Position numbers and translations under genes: made by a program. The notes under the pieces are model-generated. The model ran no database searches, was not told the DNA's origin, and worked only from the letters and a program-made list of their open reading frames with translations. Source: Vibrio maritimus (lineage in GTDB: Bacteria; Pseudomonadota; Gammaproteobacteria; Enterobacterales; Vibrionaceae). From it: a stretch of DNA of 64,000 nt. The DNA lies in NCBI GenBank assembly GCA_003263775.1, contig JYJJ01000002.1:248001-312000 (forward strand). The letters run 5' to 3'. This document shows, piece by piece, positions 19,384 through 29,450 of the stretch (position 1 is its first letter; each line of letters opens with the position of its first letter).

Positions 19384-20013
19384 TCTTATTATTGATGGAC
19401 CAGAGCAGGGTCCGCTGTTTTTATTTGCTCATGGCGCTGGTGCGGGTATGGAGCATGACTTTATGCAGGATATGGCCACTCGTTTGGCAGCAAAAGGAAT
19501 TCGAGTCGTCAGGTTTAATTTCCCTTATATGGTCAAACGCGCCGAAGATGGTAAGAAACGTCCGCCAGATCGCGCGCCAAAGTTGCTAGAGGCGATGACA
19601 CAAGTGATTGAGGATGTTGCAAACGGCCAGCCTATTGTTATCGGTGGTAAATCGATGGGGGGCGAATGGCATCATTGCTTTCTGAGCATGAACTGGTCAA
19701 GTCGATTGCCTGTTTAGGTTTCCCTTTTCACCCGCCGGGCAAACCTGAAAACTTCAAAGGCGACCATTTAGCGATGATGGAAAAGCCGTGCCTTATCTTA
19801 CAAGGTGAGCGCGATACCTTTGGTAAGCAAGAAGAGTTCGCCGGTTTTTCTCTTTCAGAGAAGGTCGAAGTGAGCTTTGTACCCGATGGTGACCATAGCT
19901 TTAAACCAAGAAAATCGTCGGGTTTCACCGAAGCGCAAAACCGCCAAATGGCCGCTGATCGTTTAGCGCTGTTTATTAAAGGCATCAATGATATGGAGGA
20001 GGTCAGTGCGTAG
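19376..20013 (+). CDS. KANL3/Tex30-type alpha/beta hydrolase (single-base frameshift near 19660)
   Basis: The protein starts [25 protein letters not shown] and has the nucleophile elbow GGKSMGG, both typical of a small family of predicted alpha/beta hydrolases of unknown substrate. The frame from 19376 leaves homology at the elbow and stops at 19717; the rest ([24 protein letters not shown], with GERDTFG and the catalytic His in DGDHSFKPR) continues in another frame to 20013. Seven Gs instead of six at 19657-19662 would give one protein of about 212 residues. It overlaps gcvA and the following gene, as expected in an operon. Confidence 0.85.
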
Positions 20014-20421
20014 TCGTACACTCATTATCATTGCTGCGCTATCGGGACTTCTCAGTGTCGGGCTGGGGGCGTTTGCTGCTCATGGCCTTAAAAGCATGCT
20101 GTCGCCATATCTTCTGGGCGTTTTTGAAACGGGTGTGACCTATCAGTTTATCCATACCTTAGCGCTGCTGTTATGTGCGCTTTTTGCATTACATAGCCGA
20201 GCAGAGAAAGCGCAAAAGGCATTTCATCGCGCAGCAATTTGCTTTATCATCGGCATCCTTTTCTTTAGCGGTAGTCTATACGCCCTTGCGCTAACAGGAG
20301 TGAAGTGGTTTGGTCCCATTACTCCATTGGGCGGGTGATGTTTATGATAGGTTGGGGATTCCTCGCTTATGCTGGATATCAGATGACTGACGAAACAAAC
20401 AAAGATGGAGTCAATCAGTGA
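20006..20421 (+). CDS. DUF423 family inner-membrane protein, YgdD-like (single-base frameshift near 20334)
   Basis: A GTG start at 20006 is preceded by a near-ideal GGAGGAGG. The product has four hydrophobic helices and the family motifs LGAFAAHGL and [11 protein letters not shown]. The frame stops at 20338 after PITPLGG, but [15 protein letters not shown] continues in the next frame to a stop at 20421. One extra G at 20333-20335 restores about 138 residues. It overlaps the hydrolase gene upstream and rlmM downstream. The same gcvA-ygdD-rlmM order occurs in E. coli. Function is unknown. Confidence 0.88.
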
Positions 20422-21509
20422 AACAGGTAATGCTTTATTGCCGCTCTGGATTCGAGAAAGAGTGTGCAGGCGAAATTCAAGACAAAGCGACAGCCCTAGA
20501 GGTATTCGGCTTCCCGCGAGTCAAAAATAACTCAGGCTACGTGATTTTCGAGTGTTACCAAGACGGTGATGCGGACAGACTTATCCGCGATATCGATTTC
20601 CAATCGCTTATCTTCGCTCGTCAAATGTTTGCGATTGCGAGTGAGCTTGAAGCCCTGCCATCGGACGATCGTATTTCTCCGCTGCTTGCTGCGCTCGATG
20701 AAGTGGAAGACTTCCCTCGTTGTGGCGATATCCGCATTGAAACCCCTGACACCAACGAAGCGAAAGAGCTGCTGAAGTTCTGTCGTAAGTTTACCGTGCC
20801 AGTGCGTCAAGCGATGCGTGGAAAGGGCTACTTGTTCAACAAAGAGCACGCTAAAAAGCCAGTTCTGCATATCTGTTTTATCGCTCCAGGTCATTGTTAC
20901 GTGGGTTACTCCTACCCGAACAACAACTCTGCATTCTTTATGGGCATTCCACGCCTTAAGTTCCCGGCAGATGCGCCAAGCCGCTCAACACTAAAACTGG
21001 AAGAAGCGTTTCACGTGTTCATTCCTAAAGAAGAGTGGGATGAACGCTTAGCATCAGGCATGTGGGGTGTGGACCTTGGTGCGTGTCCAGGTGGATGGAC
21101 GTATCAGCTGGTTCGCCGCTCTATGTTCGTACACGCGATTGATAATGGCATGATGGCGGACAGCCTAATGGAGACCGGCCAGGTTAAGCATCACCAAGAA
21201 GATGGCTTTAAGTTTGAGCCACCGCGTAAGAACGTCACTTGGTTGGTGTGCGACATGATTGAGAAACCTTCTCGCGTTGCACAGCTAATGGGTGAGTGGT
21301 TGATTCGCGGCTGGGCGAAAGAGACGATTTTTAACCTTAAACTGCCAATGAAAGGTCGTTATGATGAGGTTCTTCAAGACATTGAGAACCTGAAGATCTT
21401 CCTGATTGAGAACAAGGTGAAATTCAAGCTGCAAGCGAAGCACTTGTACCATGACCGTGAGGAGATCACGGTGCACATTCAAGTGCTATCAAATATCTCG
21501 CCGCACTAA
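20418..21509 (+). CDS. rlmM: 23S rRNA (cytidine-2498-2'-O)-methyltransferase RlmM
   Basis: RlmM methylates the ribose of C2498 in 23S rRNA before ribosome assembly. The N-terminal THUMP-like domain is followed by a Rossmann SAM-binding domain with [16 protein letters not shown] (around residues 214-229) and the catalytic Lys region [10 protein letters not shown]. The length of 363 residues is usual. The start is GTG at 20418, overlapping the stop of the DUF423 gene by four bases, which indicates translational coupling. Confidence 0.95.
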   Translation: MKQVMLYCRSGFEKECAGEIQDKATALEVFGFPRVKNNSGYVIFECYQDGDADRLIRDIDFQSLIFARQMFAIASELEALPSDDRISPLLAALDEVEDFPRCGDIRIETPDTNEAKELLKFCRKFTVPVRQAMRGKGYLFNKEHAKKPVLHICFIAPGHCYVGYSYPNNNSAFFMGIPRLKFPADAPSRSTLKLEEAFHVFIPKEEWDERLASGMWGVDLGACPGGWTYQLVRRSMFVHAIDNGMMADSLMETGQVKHHQEDGFKFEPPRKNVTWLVCDMIEKPSRVAQLMGEWLIRGWAKETIFNLKLPMKGRYDEVLQDIENLKIFLIENKVKFKLQAKHLYHDREEITVHIQVLSNISPH

Positions 21510-21529
21510 TTTCGTTTAGAACGTCTCTA

Positions 21530-21557
21530 AAGGTCTAGGTGTTCGCGCCTAGACCTT
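21530..21557. terminator. Hairpin at the convergent ends of rlmM and xni
   Basis: A 12-bp stem (AAGGTCTAGGTG / CGCCTAGACCTT, one mismatch or wobble) closes a TTCG loop and overlaps the last codons of xni. Neither side has a long T-run, so it may be a weak terminator or an mRNA 3'-end stabiliser. Confidence 0.5.
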
Positions 21558-22317
21558 CAAATCGAATATCCTGCAAATTAAAACCAAGCTCAATATCTGT
21601 CTTTAGCGCCGATACTTGCTTTGATTTTCTCGCCATCTCGATGTGCTCATCGAGCTTCTTACGAAATTTAGCAGCAAGCTCATCAGAGGCGTATGCCGTT
21701 TCAATATCGTTGTACTCAGTTAAGATCTCTTTTGCTGCTTTCGGGCCAATGCCCGCAACGCCCGGTACCTGTGATGAACTCACGCCTGTCAGTCCCCAGT
21801 AGTCGGCAAGCTGCTCGGGTTTTACCCCAAATTCTTGCTCAATGAAAGGTGCATCCAGCCAGCGATGTTGGAAGTAATCTCGGATTTGCAGAGTCGGGGA
21901 GAGCAACTGGCAATAGCCCTTGTCAGTTGAGATAATAGTGGCCTTCTCACCATGGCTTGCGACTTTCACGGCAAGCGTTGCCACCAAGTCATCCGCTTCA
22001 TCGCCTTCGGAGAGCAATGAATCAATACCGAGCTGCCACCAAGCGTCTTGGATTTTGTCGAGTCCATTATAGAGCGGCTCAGGCATCGGTTTTCGGTTCT
22101 GTTTGTATTCAGGCAGGATGTCACCGCGCCAACCTCGGTCTTGTTCGTGATGATCGAACACTGCAATGATATGAGTTGGCTGCGCTTCATCGACAATGCG
22201 ACGAAGTGTACGAGAGGTGGTTTGTATGGTTCTTTCTATGTCAGTGGGATCAGGCTGCACCGCATGGACTCGGCGGATCAGGTTTAGAGCATCGATGATA
22301 ACAAGATGAATTGACAT
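21535..22317 (-). CDS. xni: Flap endonuclease Xni (ExoIX)
   Basis: The 260-residue protein matches the 5'-3' exonuclease/flap-endonuclease domain of DNA polymerase I. Visible features are an N-terminal acidic site (LVIIDALNLIRR), the cluster GDEADDLVATLA, STDKGYCQLL, and the helix-hairpin-helix VPGVAGIGPKAAKEIL. It lacks a polymerase domain. In E. coli, Xni is a structure-specific flap nuclease with low exonuclease activity. It is convergent with rlmM; a terminator separates it from ppnN upstream. Confidence 0.92.
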   Translation of the reverse strand: MSIHLVIIDALNLIRRVHAVQPDPTDIERTIQTTSRTLRRIVDEAQPTHIIAVFDHHEQDRGWRGDILPEYKQNRKPMPEPLYNGLDKIQDAWWQLGIDSLLSEGDEADDLVATLAVKVASHGEKATIISTDKGYCQLLSPTLQIRDYFQHRWLDAPFIEQEFGVKPEQLADYWGLTGVSSSQVPGVAGIGPKAAKEILTEYNDIETAYASDELAAKFRKKLDEHIEMARKSKQVSALKTDIELGFNLQDIRFEGLGANT

Positions 22318-22322
22318 AAAAT

Positions 22323-22348
22323 TAAGGCCACGGAGAATCGTGGCCTTA
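22323..22348 (-). terminator. Terminator of ppnN
   Basis: TAAGGCCACG and CGTGGCCTTA form a perfect 10-bp stem with a 6-base loop; the minus strand continues with TTAATTTTAT. Confidence 0.8.
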
Positions 22349-22379
22349 TTGTAAATAAAACGCTACCGAGTTTCAGGTT

Positions 22380-23740
22380 TTATTCGCCGTTCGCGATGCG
22401 ATAACACGGAATGTACTCAGAGCCCGGCAATTTCATGCGCTGTTGAGTCACAAAATCGCTGAGCAGCTTGTCCATTTTCTTCATGAGGGCTTTGTCCCCA
22501 TCAATCATGAATGGTCCATGGCGCTCGATTTCTCGGATGCCCTCTGCTTTCACGTTACCCGCAACGATACCTGAGAAGGCTTGACGCAGTGCAGCGGCCA
22601 AGTTTTCTGGACGTTGATTCAGATGCAGATCGAGTCCAGCCATGTTTTCATGGGTCGGGTCGAATGGCAGCTGGAACTCTGGCTCGATATGCAGCGACCA
22701 GTTGTAGCTGTATGCGTCACCATTTTTCTTGCGGTGCTCTTTTACCGCGGGCATGGCCTGCTTCATGATTTTGGCGGCTTTCTCTGGGTCAGCAATGACG
22801 ATCTCGTAATACTTGGTCGCTTCCTCGCCGAGTGTCGAACGTACAAACTCGTCGATAGAGCGGAAGTAGGCTTCACTCTCTTTTGGACCGGTTAGCACGA
22901 TTGGCATCGGCTGCTCAGCATTATTCGGATGCATCTTAATGCCCAGTATGTAGAGCAGCTCTTCCGCAGTACCTGGGCCACCAGGGAAAATGACAATACC
23001 ATGAGCGATGCGTACGAAGGCCTCTAGACGCTTTTCAATGTCCGGCATGATGACCAGTTCATTAACGATAGGGTTTGGTGGCTCAGCAGCAATAATGGAC
23101 GGTTCAGTTAGGCCAGATAACGCTGGTGGGTATAGCGCTGTTTGGCGTGTCCAATTGCTGCTCCTTTCATCGGGCCTTCCATCGCGCCAGGACCACAACC
23201 GGTACAGATGTTCAGTTCACGAAGACCAAGTTCGTTACCCACTTCACGAGTGTACTGGTACTCAGTGGCATTAATGGAGTGACCGCCCCAACAGACAATC
23301 AAGTTCGGGTCGATACCTGGGATCAAAGTGCCTGCATTGCGAAGAATGCCAAAGACCAGGTTGGTAATGTGGGTCGAGTTGGTCAGATTCAGTCGCTGGT
23401 TGTCTGCAAGGTGCATATTGACGTAGACGATATCGCGCAGCACGGAAAATAGGTGCTCTTGAATGCCTTTGATGATTTGGCCATCGACAAAGGCATGTTC
23501 TGGTGGGTTGGCAAGCTCAAGTTTGATACCACGCTCACGGCGCATGACGTTGACGTCAAATGAAAGGTGTTTATCCAGTAGCTCTTTAGAGTTGTCTGTA
23601 TGGCTGCCAGAATTCAGTACCGCTAACGTACAGTTGCGATACAGTTGGTATAGGTCACTAGACGCGGTCTTTTTAAGGCGCTCAACTTCGAGTTGAGACA
23701 AAAGATCCATGCTACCCGCGGGACTAATGTGAGTGATCAT
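22380..23740 (-). CDS. ppnN: Pyrimidine/purine nucleotide 5'-monophosphate nucleosidase PpnN (single-base frameshift near 23113)
   Basis: PpnN (YgdH) cleaves nucleoside monophosphates to base and ribose-5-phosphate and is stimulated by (p)ppGpp in E. coli. The start is the ATG at 23740 ([20 protein letters not shown]), with AAGGA upstream. The N-terminal half runs to a stop near 23108 after [11 protein letters not shown]. The C-terminal half, with the LOG-type motif [14 protein letters not shown], continues in the next frame from [11 protein letters not shown]. One more base in the GGCC at 23111-23114 gives the normal length of about 454 residues. It is transcribed alone. Confidence 0.92.
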
Positions 23741-23967
23741 AAGCAAATTCCTTATCTAGAACCGAATGCTGCGATCTTTTTGTGGGGCAAGAGAGAGTCG
23801 GGTGTTCGGTGCCCACTGAATCGAGAACGCAGATGATTTGGGTTCATTGTTATAGTTATCTATCGCGATGTTTATACGGCGTCGTCGGCCAAAATTTACA
23901 TGCGATTAACTATTAGAGTAGCAAATGTCAGGAAGGTTTCTATAACTATCTGAAAAATATAGCGAGA

Positions 23968-25536
23968 TTATGGGTTCCACGCGAGCTGGTTCGGGCCAAG
24001 CTTTTGTGTGTGGGACAAGGTCTTGTGTAGGCGCTCTAACACGTCTTCAGGAATGTCATTTTGACTAAACAAGGCACTAGTTGCGGTTAAGGTAATTGTG
24101 AGCAATTGATCGCGGAACTTAAACGGCAAATTACTGACTTTTTTCTGAATCTCTCGTACTTTTGCCAAACTTGTTGCTTCGTTTTGCTCCGGCATAATCA
24201 AAATAAATTCTTCACCAGAGAAACGAGCGACGGTATCGGTTTTGTCGACCGAGTTAGCGATGGTTTTGGCGATGATCTTTAGTGCTTTATCACCGGCACT
24301 GTAACCAAAGTTGTGGTTGATGCTCTTAAACTTATCGATATCAAACACCACGACCCAGAGTGGGTGCTGGTTCTTCAGCCAGCGGCGGTATTCAATCTCA
24401 AGCTTATCCAAAAGGGCGGTGCGATTATAAACCTTGGTTAATGGGTCAAGCAGCATACGCTGAGACTGATCTTCCAAACGGCGGCGATAGTCTTGTGTGT
24501 TATCGTAAAGCGCTTCTAGCTGGTTTTTGTTGTGCGCCATCTGCTCAATCAGCGCCGCTTCTCTTACTTCTGCGTGTTGCAGACGCTCTGTCAATGACGC
24601 AAGCTGAGCAAACAATGGCGTCATGGCGCGCTTGGCTTCCTCTAAGTCTTGCACTGAAGCAATGCCACGTTTACCACTAGAAACGAGGTTGTGCAGCTCC
24701 TTGCTCATGTTGTGGCGCTGCTCAAAGTAGATTTGGCTTTGATCGAGATTTTGCGAATTATTCTTCAGTGACGAAGAAAGCGAGCCGTTGACCTGCTCCA
24801 GGAACTGCTGCGAGGTGCGGCGTTCATATTTAGTGGCGTCAATGACCAGTCTTAACACCTGCAAGGTATGTTCAAGTAGTTGATTCGACGAAGCGTCCGT
24901 GAGTAGCTTATAGCGGATTTCAAATAGCTGTTCACCAGGTTCACCATCGAAATCGAGCTCAGTGATGAGGTTTTGCAGCTCTTCATTGAGGCTGTGTAGT
25001 AAACCACTATTCTCCGTTGGCTCTGCCTCTTTTGGTAACAGTGCAGAGTTGGAAGTGATGATCTTGGTCGCTCGCTCATAAATGGCCAGCAGCTTGACGG
25101 CATTGTCAGTGAGCTTCAACGAACTTTTATCGTTGAAAGCCAATACGTTTCTCAGGTCGCGCTTGATTTGAGCAGGCAATCCACCAATGCGCTGCAGTGT
25201 TTCGCCACTGCGCCTTGTTTGCTCTTCCAATGATAGCTGTTGTTTTTCCATCGAAGCGGACCTTTGACCGATGAGACGCTCCAAGATGGCAAACTTGGGC
25301 ACCAGAGTACTTATGTCCTTGTTATGCTCTAATTCTTGGCGGAGTTCAATCAGTTTATCGTCAATGCGCGAGTGGGCACCAATATGAGTATTGCTGAGTG
25401 TCGAAATGAAACGTTTGAGGATGGCTTGTTCACGACGCGATTTAAGCGAAGCATCGCGATGAGCTACACGTAATTGCTCCACCTGCACTTTAAGCTGGTG
25501 GAGATGCTCTAATGTCTCGCTATCCTGTGAGCTCAT
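23968..25536 (-). CDS. Diguanylate cyclase with coiled-coil N-terminus (GGDEF variant SGEEF)
   Basis: The 522-residue protein has no signal peptide or membrane segment. A long helical, coiled-coil-rich region (about 1-350) precedes a C-terminal GGDEF domain that begins LLDPLTKVYNRTALL and contains the metal-binding VFDIDKFKSINH. The signature is RFSGEEF (about 438-444). SGEEF keeps the catalytic glutamates and is compatible with synthesis of c-di-GMP from GTP. The inhibitory-site Arg is absent (DKTD instead of RxxD), so product inhibition is probably missing. AAAGGA precedes the ATG at 25536. It lies about 100 bases downstream of the TPR/GGDEF-like gene and may share its transcript. Confidence 0.88.
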   Translation of the reverse strand: MSSQDSETLEHLHQLKVQVEQLRVAHRDASLKSRREQAILKRFISTLSNTHIGAHSRIDDKLIELRQELEHNKDISTLVPKFAILERLIGQRSASMEKQQLSLEEQTRRSGETLQRIGGLPAQIKRDLRNVLAFNDKSSLKLTDNAVKLLAIYERATKIITSNSALLPKEAEPTENSGLLHSLNEELQNLITELDFDGEPGEQLFEIRYKLLTDASSNQLLEHTLQVLRLVIDATKYERRTSQQFLEQVNGSLSSSLKNNSQNLDQSQIYFEQRHNMSKELHNLVSSGKRGIASVQDLEEAKRAMTPLFAQLASLTERLQHAEVREAALIEQMAHNKNQLEALYDNTQDYRRRLEDQSQRMLLDPLTKVYNRTALLDKLEIEYRRWLKNQHPLWVVVFDIDKFKSINHNFGYSAGDKALKIIAKTIANSVDKTDTVARFSGEEFILIMPEQNEATSLAKVREIQKKVSNLPFKFRDQLLTITLTATSALFSQNDIPEDVLERLHKTLSHTQKLGPNQLAWNP

Positions 25537-25639
25537 AAATCCTTTAAAACAAACCAGATGGGAATCTTATTGATGTATTGATCGATAATATCAAAAAACA
25601 TCACAACGTCACGTTATTCAGTGTTCAACTGCGGACTTT

Positions 25640-27922
25640 TTACTCACTCATCAACGATTTTTTGAACCCGTCCTCATTCTGGGAAGAAGAGTGAACTTTT
25701 ATTAACCCCTGTTTTATCGCTGTGCGACAGGCTTGTCTGACATTGTCGGTGGCAAGGCTTGCTGCTGGCGCATTATCAATCGCCTTGAGGTAAACCCAAT
25801 GACTTTGGCTTTCGCGCATGCTGACTTCGCGCGCCATATGTGTGGCGACTAATAAGATGTCGAGTAGCTCTTTGTCGTTGATGGCGGTATAGGCGCGAGG
25901 TAGGAATGGGTAGTTGGCCATGCCGACTCGTACGATGCGATTGATCTTCCGATCCTGCTCAAAATCATTGATCCAACTTTGAATCTCTTCAAACAGACTT
26001 TCCGCCGTGCGCGGCTTGATACTTGGCTCGATATACAGCAAGTTAGCATCAGAGAAATGATAGATGCGAGCCGGAGCTTCAATTTTACTGCGAATAAACT
26101 CACCAAACGCGTGTTCCAACTCTAAGCCTGCTTCGTAACCGTTTTGCAGATACATATTGCGAAGAAACGGGACATCAATCATCACAAAGCGTAAGCGGTC
26201 GCTGAGCGGCTCATTGATAAGCTCACCGACTTGCCACTGTTCAAAGTAGCGTTGGGTGCGTTGCAGAGAGCTTGGAAGGTTAGCATTAAGAAGACGCAGA
26301 TTTGGCAAACCCGAACGCGCGTGGGTAAACAGGTTCTCATTCAGCTGTTCTACCTCATTCTTATTGCGTCTATTGGTGTAGCTTAATCGCAGTACCATCA
26401 GTGCCAAAAGCGAGGCCAAACAGAAGAGGCCAAGCGCCACTTTTTGAAATTTGTTTTGTTTTTCTATCGCCTCTGCAAGCTCTTGCTCTTGGATTTCATA
26501 ATGCAGACCTTGTTCGACGAACTGTCTCTGCTTACGGAATGCCTCTTCACTGATTTGATTGAGCTGTGCTTGCTGATAAATACGCAGTGAGTTGGCTTTC
26601 TTAATGTTGCTCAATGCCTGTTTAAACTTACCACTTTGCTCATAGCCAAGAGCAAGCAACTGATAGGCTTGCTGTTCAAGTGAAGCTTGTTCAAGAGACT
26701 CACTCATGGCGAGAGATTGACTCAGTGTCAACGCTCGTTTCGCTTGCTCAATTACTTGCTTGTTATCTTGCTGAAAGTAGCCAAGCCCAGCATCTAGCAG
26801 CGCTGCTTTGGTTTCTAGCTCTGGTAGGTCTGAGTAGCGAAGCAGTTTCTCTGCTCGCGCCAAGTATTGCTCCGCCAATGGGTAGTTGTAGAGCTGCAAA
26901 TAGGTGGAAGCAAGACTGAGGCGAATATCGATGACTTTTTCGATGTTCTTATCGGTCTTCTTTTGATCAATGACATTAAAGTAGTGCACCAACGCTAGGT
27001 TGTATTTACCTTGCAAGTAATACACATCACCCATTTGCTTGAGCACATCAGCAAGAGTTGGGGACTCCGGGTAGCTACCATAGAAGTCTGCCGCCTGTGA
27101 CAAGTGTTCAAGCGCTTTGTCGAGTACTTGGCGCTGCATAAATAGCTGTGCGAGCTGTTGGTTGATACTTGCTAGCTGATCGCTACTGTTGAGCTCAATG
27201 GCTGACCAGTAGGAAAGCAGCAGTTCAGACAGGGCTTCGTTGTATCGGCGGTGGTGTAAATAGTGCTTACCAAACTTGGTATGAAAGTCGATTTGCCACT
27301 TTGATAGATTATCTTTCGGAATATAAGACTGCGCTGCTTGGAACAGGCTATTGGCTAGCTCAAAGTCGTTTTCGTTAGAGGCGATCTGTGCTTGCAAAAT
27401 CTTGATGCGATAGCTGGTACGATTGGCAATGTTTTGTCCTTTGCGAATTGACTCAAGGTCGCGCTCAACTTGCTCGAGTGTCGCTAAGGCTTTGGTTGCT
27501 TCGTTCGTGGTAAGCCACTGCAGTCTGGCTTTCAGGATACGCACATCCAGCGCCAAAAACAGCAACTGGTACTTTTCGGTCATCGACTCAGCAAGCTGTA
27601 AGCTTTGCATTGCTGCTTGGCTATCACCCAAATTAAACTGAGATTTGGCGATGATCAGCAGCGCATTGACGCTACTTAAAGGTGTGCGAATGCGTTGATC
27701 GGTATCGTCACGAGCCAGCTTTGGTAGTCTGTCGTCATTGGGCTCTGCAAAGGTACGGTTGGTGAGATATTTGTTGGCAATGTCCAATGCTTTTGCCGGT
27801 TCAATATCCACTAACTTATCTGCCTCTACTAAAATCGGAGACGTAAAGGACGTTTTAGCGTGCGCTGCTCCTGCAATCAGTGAGCAAAGCAGAGCCAATA
27901 CTGTCCAAATTTTTGAGCCCAT
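25640..27922 (-). CDS. Exported TPR sensor protein with a degenerate GGDEF-like cytoplasmic domain
   Basis: The protein has a signal peptide (MGSKIWTVLALLCSLIAGAAHA). A large periplasmic region of tetratricopeptide-like repeats (about residues 30-470) follows, then one transmembrane helix (about 494-513), then a cytoplasmic domain that aligns with GGDEF domains. Where the signature should be it reads HFSDANLLYI (SDANL at about 624-628), so it cannot be a cyclase. It is probably a signalling receptor or c-di-GMP-related effector. I chose the ATG at 27922 because GGAA lies upstream and it gives a compact signal peptide; the ATG at 27934 is an alternative. It lies between queF and an active-type diguanylate cyclase. 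Confidence 0.8.
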   Translation of the reverse strand: MGSKIWTVLALLCSLIAGAAHAKTSFTSPILVEADKLVDIEPAKALDIANKYLTNRTFAEPNDDRLPKLARDDTDQRIRTPLSSVNALLIIAKSQFNLGDSQAAMQSLQLAESMTEKYQLLFLALDVRILKARLQWLTTNEATKALATLEQVERDLESIRKGQNIANRTSYRIKILQAQIASNENDFELANSLFQAAQSYIPKDNLSKWQIDFHTKFGKHYLHHRRYNEALSELLLSYWSAIELNSSDQLASINQQLAQLFMQRQVLDKALEHLSQAADFYGSYPESPTLADVLKQMGDVYYLQGKYNLALVHYFNVIDQKKTDKNIEKVIDIRLSLASTYLQLYNYPLAEQYLARAEKLLRYSDLPELETKAALLDAGLGYFQQDNKQVIEQAKRALTLSQSLAMSESLEQASLEQQAYQLLALGYEQSGKFKQALSNIKKANSLRIYQQAQLNQISEEAFRKQRQFVEQGLHYEIQEQELAEAIEKQNKFQKVALGLFCLASLLALMVLRLSYTNRRNKNEVEQLNENLFTHARSGLPNLRLLNANLPSSLQRTQRYFEQWQVGELINEPLSDRLRFVMIDVPFLRNMYLQNGYEAGLELEHAFGEFIRSKIEAPARIYHFSDANLLYIEPSIKPRTAESLFEEIQSWINDFEQDRKINRIVRVGMANYPFLPRAYTAINDKELLDILLVATHMAREVSMRESQSHWVYLKAIDNAPAASLATDNVRQACRTAIKQGLIKVHSSSQNEDGFKKSLMSE

Positions 27923-27947
27923 GACGGTTTCCATTAATTGAGAGTGC

Positions 27948-28792
27948 TTACTGTCGTGCCATACGCATATTGTGAGAAGGTGCGCTGTCTTGGTTTGAGC
28001 GGTACGGGTTGATATCCAAACCGCCACGGCGCGTGTAACGCGCGTATACAGTTAGCTTGCTTGGCTTACAGTAGCTCATTATATCTGTAAAGATACGCTC
28101 AACGCATTGCTCGTGAAACTCATTATGTTCACGGAACGAGACAAGGTAGCGCAGTAAAGCTTCACGGTCGATCTTTGCGCCGTGATATTGGATCTCGACA
28201 CTGCCCCAATCAGGTTGATTAGTGATAAGACAGTTGGATTTTAGCAGGTGACTATGTAGCGCTTCTTCAACCATTTCCTCTCCTGCAGCACCCTCAAGTA
28301 GCGCCGCGTCAAAGTCGTAGCTGTCGATACGAATATCTTGGTTGTCGATGCACTCGCCCTTCATGCCCACGATCTGAGTGTTTTCAAAGTCGCCCACTGG
28401 GATAAGTTTTACGGTTACGGTTTCACCAGCGCAGTTTGATAGGTCGCCAGCGATGGTGTTTTGTACTTCATCCCATGAATCAAATCGCGTTTGGTTGTAG
28501 CTATTGAGATACAGCTTAAATGACTTAGATTCGATAAGGTTGGCACTGGTTGCTGGGATGTAAGCTTCACCAACGGCGACCTGTGGCAAGCCATTGGCAT
28601 TGAGCCAAGAAATTTCATACATAGTCCAAATATCACAGCCTTGGAATGGCAAGCTATCACCGAGTTCAAGGTCGTCACGGTTTAGGCTTCGTGGTACAGG
28701 TTGCAAAAGCGAAGCGTCATACTGGTTGGCATAATCGGTCTTTTGACCCAGAGTGAGCCCGAAAGCTCTTTCGCGTTGGAATATTTGCTCAT
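27948..28792 (-). CDS. queF: NADPH-dependent 7-cyano-7-deazaguanine reductase QueF (single-base frameshift near 28758)
   Basis: QueF reduces preQ0 to preQ1 in queuosine biosynthesis. The family motif [11 protein letters not shown] and the catalytic Cys in [16 protein letters not shown] are present. The true start is the ATG at 28792 ([12 protein letters not shown]), but this is one frame away from the rest of the gene. Restoring one C to the CCC at 28758-28760 joins it to [14 protein letters not shown] and gives 281 residues, the family length. Without this repair, the frame would appear to begin 29 codons upstream with unrelated residues. It is divergent from syd and only 25 bases from the TPR gene. 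Confidence 0.93.
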
Positions 28793-28902
28793 AATTGTGT
28801 GATATTTCGATTAGAATAAAACGAATTTTACGAGATCCCCGAATAGCTGTCATCCTTTGTGCTTGGAAATCGCCGAACAATTGAAGGATGAGTGGAGAGC
28901 AT

Positions 28903-29448
28903 ATGAATCAAAGTGTACAGCAAGCTTTAGAGGCGTTTTCACAGCGCTATCAAAAAGCTTGGCAAGAAAAGCATCAAACACTACCGGCCAGTGAAGAGCT
29001 TCACGGTTTGGTATCCCCTTGTATTGACCGCAAAGATGACGAATCGGTGTATTGGCGTGCTTGCGTCCGTGACGTCCCTGAGCGTCTAGAAAACATCGAG
29101 CAAGGGATAGAGCTAACGCTACACGATGACATTAAAGCTTTCTACGGACACCAGTACAGCGCAGACATGAATGCCACATGGCAGGGTAACGAACTCACGC
29201 TGCTGCAAGTGTGGAGTGATGACGATTTCACTCGTTTGCAAGAGAACATTTTGGGTCACTTGGTGACGCAGCGCCGTCTTAAGCTCAAGCCAACTGTGTT
29301 TATTGCGGCCACCGATGCGGATATGGATGTGATTTCTATCTGTAACATCACTGGCAACGTGATTCTTGAGCGCCTAGGTACCGACCGCCGTGATGTGGTT
29401 GCCGAGAATATCGAGACATTTCTCAACGGTCTGGAGCCTGACGTTTAA
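28903..29448 (+). CDS. syd: SecY-interacting protein Syd
   Basis: Syd is an acidic peripheral membrane protein that binds SecY and is thought to proof-read the SecYEG translocon. The 181-residue product carries the family features: a short N-terminal helix [16 protein letters not shown] and a conserved region with [15 protein letters not shown] chose the ATG at 28903 (GGAGAGCAT upstream) rather than the in-frame ATG at 28888, because it gives the usual N-terminus and length. The next gene starts two bases after its stop. Confidence 0.93.
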   Translation: MNQSVQQALEAFSQRYQKAWQEKHQTLPASEELHGLVSPCIDRKDDESVYWRACVRDVPERLENIEQGIELTLHDDIKAFYGHQYSADMNATWQGNELTLLQVWSDDDFTRLQENILGHLVTQRRLKLKPTVFIAATDADMDVISICNITGNVILERLGTDRRDVVAENIETFLNGLEPDV

Positions 29449-29450
29449 TT

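Noticed and set aside
19657..19662. Phase variation through the six-G run
   Set aside because: The run is short and sits in a conserved cytosolic hydrolase, not a surface protein. The window-wide pattern of deletions explains it better.
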